Shown here: positions 57,588-64,000 of the stretch, piece by piece
Numbering within the stretch: the first letter of the stretch is position 1
Layout of the letters: the number at the start of each line of letters is the position of its first letter
Source: Brassica napus
Taxonomy: Eukaryota; Streptophyta; Magnoliopsida; Brassicales; Brassicaceae
Reading direction: 5' to 3'
Assembly: GCF_020379485.1 (NCBI RefSeq)
Contig: NC_063450.1
Coordinates: 48,760,681 to 48,824,680 of the forward strand
Length of the DNA stretch: 64,000 bases
Program-made: the position numbers and the translations under genes
The notes under the pieces: generated by a model
The model's database searches: none
What the model was told of the DNA's origin: nothing
What the model saw: only the letters and a program-made list of their open reading frames with translations

Positions 57588-59386
57588 TCATAGAGACTGA
57601 AGCGGCTCCGACTCCTCCAACCTGCTCCTAAAGTCTAACCCTCCAAGTGCCGGCAACCTCTTCATATCTTCTTCCGTGTACAATGGCACGAACCAATACA
57701 TTTTATCCCTTCCAAAAACCTGATTCACACAAAAGAAAGCAAACAAACTTTTAAAATTGTGCTCATGTCCAAGATTTCATCTTCAGTAGCTCGGAAACTT
57801 CATCTAACACCAAGAAAGGATGAGTTTTGAGATGGGAAAGAGGACCTGTTCAAAGTTTGCCTTACGACCAAGGTCATAAGGAGAGTTAGGAGTTGTATAC
57901 TTCTCATATGCCTGCCAAAAACAAATGCGTTACTCTGGTTTAGTAAGTTTAATTTCATTACCTTAATAGCAAATGAGTTGTGTTTACCTCAATAGTTGTG
58001 GTGTTACGAGCGACTAGCATTATGTGCATGATTAGGAAGCCTAGGACACTTAGCGCAAATGCTATGTTCAATACTGAATAACCAGAAAAAGGGAAGATTC
58101 TAAATCAGATAACAATATTGGTAACACATTAAGGTGTGTTCACAAACAAACAAACGAAAAGATTTATGTATCCATGGACTCACTGAACGCAATAAAGGTG
58201 GCTGCTAGGCTTCCTAGTGATACGGTAATCTCATCATCTCCATCGGTGAAGAATACGAGGAAAGCTGGAAACAGTGATACTGCAACCACCGTTGTCTCAA
58301 GAAATGTGTAAAACTGCATTAAGATCATGTCAACATTATTCAGGTTACAATTACTGTAAGGCCCACCACAAACAACGAATTCATTAGCAGAGATGTGACT
58401 AGACATACCAAGAAGAGGAGAAAAGACTTGTAATTCCTTGCCCCAACACAGTTCACAACCCAAACACAGTGATGGTCCATCTTTAGTATGCATCTTCCAC
58501 CTCAAAAACCCCCAAGAAGAAACCATTTTTCACTAACTAAAAGAAACAAATAGATTCAAATTACTGAAGAATCAGGCATTGAGGAGACACTTACAGACTG
58601 AACAGTGGTGAGAACGAGGCGGTTTATATTGATTGCACTTTCGGCAATGTCTTACGATATGAGAGGAGGAATCTCCAACCGAAAGTGGGCTTGCTTCTGC
58701 AATCGCTGCTTCGTTTCCATCGCCTTTCTCTATGTCTAACTCCGGCCTCCAACCAGGTGGCACACCACCAGGGTCCGTCACAACGACAGAGAAATAACTC
58801 CACAGTAGCATTACAAGCTTCACACAACAACAATCATCACCATTGAGTTCAAATGTAGATAGTCTATTAATATATACCAAAACAGTTTCAAAAGTAGAGG
58901 AAACACATACACTCTCTACACTAAACCAACGCTACATTGAGCCTATGACCACACAAACACTACAAAGTAAGGGCCAATCTAAGATTAATCTAGTGTTGGC
59001 CATGCCAAGTTACAACAACAACATGCCCATCCATTTGTAAGCACAAGACTTTAAAGTCGTCTTGTAACCAAAAATCAAATTGGTAATAAGGCATAACCCG
59101 AACCCAGCTTCATCATTAGCTAAAACAGAACAAGAAACAGAGCTAAACGCAAAGATCTCAGAAGGTCCCATAAAAAAGAACAAGACTTTTGACTTACCAG
59201 GAAGTGAAACAGAGCTAAAACGAGAAGAGCTATAAACGAATCGAGACCGCCGAGTAATAGAGACGGTCCGTAATTCACGAGTACAAGGGCGTAGTATGTG
59301 AATCCGATGATCCCGATTACGAATAGGATCATGATCGAACCCAAGGCGCGAAGTGCTGTGCAGAACTTAAACACGTTCCACGCCAT
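57588..59386 (-). CDS. PAT13: DHHC-type protein S-acyltransferase (palmitoyltransferase)
   Basis: Seven exons: 59386-59198, 58817-58595, 58500-58409, 58313-58184, 58073-57988, 57911-57846 and 57719-57588. All have GT-AG borders and consistent phases, giving 305 residues. Four membrane segments are visible, two in exon 1/2 ([33 protein letters not shown]) and two after the catalytic domain. The cysteine-rich domain reads [19 protein letters not shown] and [20 protein letters not shown], with the catalytic DHHC at residues 146-149; a TTxE motif (NTTTIE) follows the last membrane segment. It attaches palmitate to Cys of membrane proteins, probably at Golgi or plasma membrane. Arabidopsis PAT13 has roles in nitric-oxide signalling and senescence with PAT14. 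The ATG at 59386 gives the family's usual N terminus. No disruption seen. Confidence 0.93.
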
Positions 59387-59742
59387 GGTTGAAAGACCCG
59401 AGCTTTCTTGGTCGAATGAGAAATTGAAGCAAACCCTTTTTGAATTGAGGAACAAGATCGTGAAATTTGGGAGGAACACGACCTGAAATTTCCTTTCAGA
59501 CAACAATTTCCTGTCTCCGCCGTGTTTGCCTTCTTTATTTCTTATAATAAGTCATAAATTTATTTTTATTTTTATTTTTTTTATTATAATTGGTATTGTA
59601 CTGATCCAACAAAATAGGAAAAAGATTTACAGTTGCTATCTTCAGACACAAAGGGTTTGGTAAATCCAGCAAATGCATAAAGTCAACAACCAAACTAATA
59701 AAACACTATATCATTCAAACTTGCACACATAGAATATAATCT

Positions 59743-62272
59743 TCAACGTGGCTCTAATTCAGTAATCGTCACGTCATTAACAGATCTTCTTGTAGATTGA
59801 CTTGATTTGAATCCATCTGATGCCCAGTCCCGCCGGAAATAAACTTGGTAGGCGAGGCTTTGGTAAAGTGATCGTCTTACTAGTGAGCATCAAAATGATG
59901 GTTGATAACAGTGGACGGTCTTCTGGTTTGTCTTGAACACACAAGAGTGCAATGTGGATGCATCTAGTGACTTCATTTCTCTGATAGTTCCTTCCAATAG
60001 CTGGATCCACCAAAACCTTCAAGCCTAATAGATTGAGACAATCAATGACCATTTGTCCATATATTTAAAGACTGTAAATTATTGACATATTTTTAATGCT
60101 TACATTTGTGACCAAGTTTCCAGCAGTGCTAGTTTCATCCATCTGGTAGACGGCACTGTTTTTCTTGCCGCTTATGATCTCAAGAACTAAGACCCCAAAG
60201 CTGTAAACGTCTGATTTCATGGAGTATTGTCCATGCATTGCATACTCTGGTGACATGTAAGCACTGAAAGATATTTACAACTCGAGTTAGTATTAATATG
60301 CCATAGTAACATGTTTCAACGAACTTAGTGTGATTTCAGAGCAGAAAATTACAAGGTTCCAGCAATTCTGTTGGTATCTCCTCGAGTTTCCTCTGTTCCA
60401 AAGATGGTCGACAATCCAAAATCTGAAATTTTGGGGGTTCATATTAGCATCTAAGAGAACGTTGCTGGGTTTGAGGTCACGGTGTATGATTGTGAGCTGT
60501 GAATCTTGATGAAGATAAAGAATTCCTCGAGCAATCCCTTCGATGATCTTGTATCGGTGAGTCCAATCTAACTGGCTCTCATTTTCAGTGCCTGCTCATC
60601 ACCATGATCGATCAATCAGTTTAAAAGTTGAAAAATAATATTTGGAATAAGAAAAAAATATTGAAGGGAACAACCCATACCAAATATGAAATGGTTAAGG
60701 CTTTTGTTTGGGACAAACTCATAGATGAGAATCTTTTCCTCTCCTTCCACACAGAATCCATGAAGCCTGACCAGATTCTTGTGTTGCAGTTTTGACACAA
60801 GAACAGCCTCGTTCTTGAACTCTCTTATCCCTTGTCCCGAATCTTTCGACAGCCACTTCAGTTCCATTTGAAAGCTTACCCTACAAATACCAGTAAATGA
60901 AAAGAAACATAGCTGCTTAGTTCATAACCTATAGTAACTTAGAAAAGATGGAAAACAAAGATATCATTACCTTGTAAACCTCCCCAAATCCACCTTCACC
61001 GAGCTTATTACTACTCGAAAACTTGTTTGTTGCAGCTTCAATTGTCTTAAAATCATATTGCGATGAATGTGCAGCTGAAATATCAGTATCACCTGCAAAG
61101 AAAGGGTGTATAAGTTATGGTTCATGTTACCTCTTCTTGGCTAAGGACATTATATACTTATAATGAAAGGAAACAACAAGAGTTAAAACACTAGAAACCA
61201 ACATTCATTTTCAGTTCTGTTGAATAATTTTCTCCTCCGCCAAAGAAAAGTTCCTACAACAAGCATGAGTATCAAGACAGTAACATTTGGAATGGTGATA
61301 GACGCAACAATTCCAACTGAGATTCCTTTGCTATCTTCTCATAACACAAAAGAAAAACAATGTCATTTATATTTCATTTGTTCTAACAATCATAATCTTT
61401 GCAATTGGAAAACTCACCATTGTGGATAGTACTGGCCTGATCAACAGCGGGTGGTCGCGGGCAGCCAAAGGAGGTGGAGGAGGAGAAGCCACCGAAATAT
61501 TATCAAAAGCCTTAAAGAATGGATACAATTCCCACCGGAAAAGGCAGCTTGGCCTCATATCAAGGACTCCTTGCTTCAGACCACAGCATGACTGGTAGTC
61601 CTTAATTACGCTTTCTCGTAGACAGTAATCACAGTCACCAGGGGAAAGATCCGGCGTGCATTGCACCAAAGCGTATATCTTACTGAAAGATGTCCAGTTT
61701 GCTACATCAGCTATGTAATGGTTATTACTAGAAGATGTTGTGCTTTTTTCTGTGGAGGCTGCATCAATCATACGACCGATCAATCCTTCCCATATTGATT
61801 TGAACTCTGTTGGATTTGAATTGACATCTCTAGTGTTTACTTGAAAAATAGACGGCAAAGTATGGGATCACCTGGCCATGAATACGCTTCTGTCTGGTTA
61901 GCACAACTCTGTATCAAACCATCAGAACGGGTCTTGATACAAGCAGAACAGTCCTCTGAAGTTGATCCTGGGAGGCACATCCCTATTGCGTAGACCCGGT
62001 TAGGTTCTTGGCCGATGGAACCGTTGAAAAAGAAACCCTCTTGAGCTGTGACGTTGGAAGGAAGAGAAGAGAGGATGAGACGGCGGTTTACGTCGTACGT
62101 ACTATTGGGAGTGAGGTACCCTCTGTTCATACATTGTGCTGAAACAGAATCAACACCAAAGCTTATGAGGACAAAACAGAGGATTGATATCAAACTCCTC
62201 AGCTTCCTTTTTTTTTTTCTTGAAGAATGATAATAGCAAAAGCAAAATCTTTGTCTTTAAGTATTCACGCAT
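59743..62272 (-). pseudogene. cysteine-rich receptor-like kinase (CRK/DUF26) pseudogene
   Basis: The seven-exon layout of a CRK is recognisable: signal peptide (ATG at 62272), two DUF26 domains ([26 protein letters not shown]), a membrane segment near 61270-61330, and kinase exons with [25 protein letters not shown] and SPEYAMHGQ. It has many breaks: an A-run indel at about 62210; frameshifts at about 61850 and 61470; loss of the segment holding the ATP-binding Lys (about 60850); an extra C before DFG (about 60427); decay around 60000-60060; and a shift near 59825 before the conserved end at 59743. Intact CRKs sense extracellular redox or pathogen signals; this copy cannot. The relatives lie elsewhere on chromosome 4 in Arabidopsis, so it may have arrived by transposition or local rearrangement. 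Confidence 0.88.
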
Positions 62273-62797
62273 CTTCTGTCCGTTTCTTACAAGCTTAAAC
62301 ATAAAAATCAAGCTGTCCGTGTCTCTCCATAATTTCTAGTGTTGAACTCGTCAAACTGATAACAGCGATTCTCCCAAACCTTCAAGTGGGGTCACAAACA
62401 CGCTAAGTCAATAAGTCAAAGTCATTAATAATGTTGAATTTTGTAAATGTAATTATTGTTCGTTCTTTCTGATCATAAGAAGAAAAAAAACACTTATAAT
62501 CTCCAAAACAATGAGTCTCAACGATAGTTCCAAAACAATGAGTCTTAACGATAGTTTCTACTTTTTTTCGCTCGACCATCCTCTGTTTTTTTCCTTACAC
62601 TCATAATAGTTGTTGTTCTCGTCTCTGGACAACAGTGCTCGGACAAAGGATCTTCGGACCAAACAGCAATTTCAACAAGAGCCGTCTTTTTAGGCTGTGA
62701 CACAAATTTTCCACATGATTTTTAGTAATAAGTGTTTGGAAGTTTGCTGAGTCTAGTTTTAGTGAAATGTATGCTTCGCTAGTTTCGGCATTTTTAA
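62273..62797. other. upstream region of the CRK pseudogene
   Basis: No gene. A 20-bp phrase (CCAAAACAATGAGTCT.AACG) repeats at about 62502 and 62530. Confidence 0.4.
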
Positions 62798-63299
62798 TCT
62801 CTTATATATTAAAATAGAAGCATTACAACGTATTTTTGTAGCCACGTGTCATCACCACAATCATTCCAAGAATCTTTAGAAAAATATATTGGTCCATATA
62901 AATATATAATAGATTTTTTAGTAAACTAACCATAAATTAATCTATAATGTTCTTCATTGTTTCCTTAAATAAAAATCACAGAATTACCTAACGTGGCTAA
63001 AGTATATATGACAATTAATGATTTTGAATAATAAAAATTTGATAAAAATTAGTTTATTTTCTATCATTTTAAAAAAATTTAACTTAATAAAATAAATTAA
63101 ACAACCACATTAACTATATAATAAAATTTAGATTTTTTTCTATTATATTTTGAATTTTTAAAAACGACTATAAATGACTAAAGTTGTTAAGAACTCACAT
63201 TTAAATTTTTGTGATCCATGTTTAAAATTTCTGTTATAACAAGATTCAAATGATTACGAAATTACATAAGTAGGAAGTCTCATTTAATAAATATTATAT
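62798..63299 (+). mobile_element. probable Helitron 5' end
   Basis: TCTCTTATATATTAAAATAG (preceded by A) is like the 5' terminus of crucifer Helitrons. No 3' hairpin or CTAG end was identified, so the right border is arbitrary. Confidence 0.35.
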
Positions 63300-64000
63300 G
63301 GGAGAATTGCCAAGTGTGACTCAAAACTTGGAGTAAAACCCAAAACAATACCCCAACTTGGGTCAAAGGCAAAAGTAACCTAAAAGGCTATTGAAATTAC
63401 AACTATCCCCTTGTGACCAAACAAAAAAACGGAATTCTTTTTACGTTTCTACCCCTCGCAAGTCGTCTGTTTAGACGACTTGAAAATAAGTCGTCCAGAC
63501 GACTTAACTTAAAGTCGTCTGGACAGTTAGTCTTAAACATAATTTAAAAATTTTGTAAAAAATATTTTGATAAGTGAAAAATGGGAATTATGTAATTAAC
63601 ATATGTCTTAGGAGGTATAAATTAAGATATAACAAATTTCAATTGTTTTCAGCATAGATGAGTGAAAGTAGTGAGTCATGATATTCTTAAGTTTATGTTT
63701 CATCAACATATGTTGTAGTATTGTATGTGTTCTTAGGGTTAGATTTTGGAAAGCATTAAAACCGTTTTTGAAAATTTTTAAAATTACTTATGCGTGTTCA
63801 TTTCTGTGTATAGTAAACACTATTTAAGTATAATTTGATTTTATAACGTGGTTAGTTAGTTAATCTAGTCATTTTAGTTTAGGGGTTCATTTTAGGGTCT
63901 AGGACGACTTAATATTTTGTCGTCTGAAAACAGACGACTAAATATTAAGTCGTCTGTTGTACATTATCAGCCAGAATAAGTCGTCTAAACCGGACCAAAC
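63300..64000. mobile_element. partial repeat element with AAGTCGTC palindromes, cut by the window edge
   Basis: Starts GGGAGAATTGCCAAGTGTG. It holds palindromes built on AAGTCGTCT / AGACGACTT at 63460-63481 (9-bp arms), 63488-63505 and again around 63901-63987. The type is unclear (possibly MULE-like), and the right end lies outside the window. Confidence 0.45.

Noticed and set aside
59743..62272. Functional cysteine-rich receptor kinase
   Set aside because: At least five frame disruptions and loss of the ATP-binding lysine.
1..64000. CRISPR arrays, bacterial-type operons, integrated viral genomes
   Set aside because: No regularly spaced identical repeats with unique spacers, no prokaryotic gene organisation, and no pararetrovirus or other viral protein seen; repeats are explained by plant transposons and the LBD array.

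Overview
The window is nuclear DNA of a crucifer, most likely Brassica or a close relative. The evidence is intron-bearing plant genes, Brassicaceae-type Helitron, hAT, MULE and Athila elements, a 5S-carrying Cassandra-type LTR, and gene order. The genes recognised are, left to right, a SAUR, a lignin-type R2R3-MYB, a CYP706A P450, LOB-domain (LBD32-like) genes, fragments of an LRR receptor kinase, an MLF-like glycine-rich protein and a DHHC palmitoyltransferase. From memory this matches Arabidopsis chromosome 4 around At4g22620-At4g22750 (SAUR34, MYB85, CYP706A1, LBD32, an LRR kinase, a glycine-rich protein, PAT13). The locus names are recalled, not searched.

Layout. 0.8-2.5 kb holds a hAT-like element containing a nested MULE-like foldback element, each with its own target-site duplication. 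3.65-10.7 kb is a complete but non-autonomous Athila-type LTR retrotransposon, with gag-protease only and broken by frameshifts. 12.7 kb is the SAUR. 13.9-15.7 kb is a Helitron with a broken RPA1-like gene. 15.9 kb is a tRNA-Asn. 19.6-20.9 kb is the MYB gene. 22.5-28.2 kb is a broken LINE on the minus strand. 28-37 kb is AT-rich repeat DNA with a solo LTR and Helitron ends. 37.3-38.9 kb is the intronless CYP706A gene.

39.3-53 kb is the most distinctive stretch. It is a tandem array of four units, each with an LBD32-like gene and its promoter, and some with an internally deleted LRR-kinase remnant. The middle two LBD copies are intact; the first and last are broken. The last unit was later split by an LTR element, which itself contains a solo Cassandra-type LTR with a 5S-like sequence. 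54.8-59.4 kb has the MLF-like and palmitoyltransferase genes on the minus strand. 59.7-62.3 kb is a cysteine-rich receptor-like kinase pseudogene that has lost its catalytic lysine. The right edge cuts into further repeats.

The genes form no operon or single pathway. The MYB, and perhaps the P450, act in cell-wall or specialised metabolism. The LBD array is a local gene-family expansion. I found no convincing new molecular system. The best candidates for novelty are the LBD32/LRR-kinase unit array, the pol III-like boxes in both arms of the foldback element, and the inverted GAGCGAC arrays in the Athila LTRs. All exon structures and alignments were done by eye.
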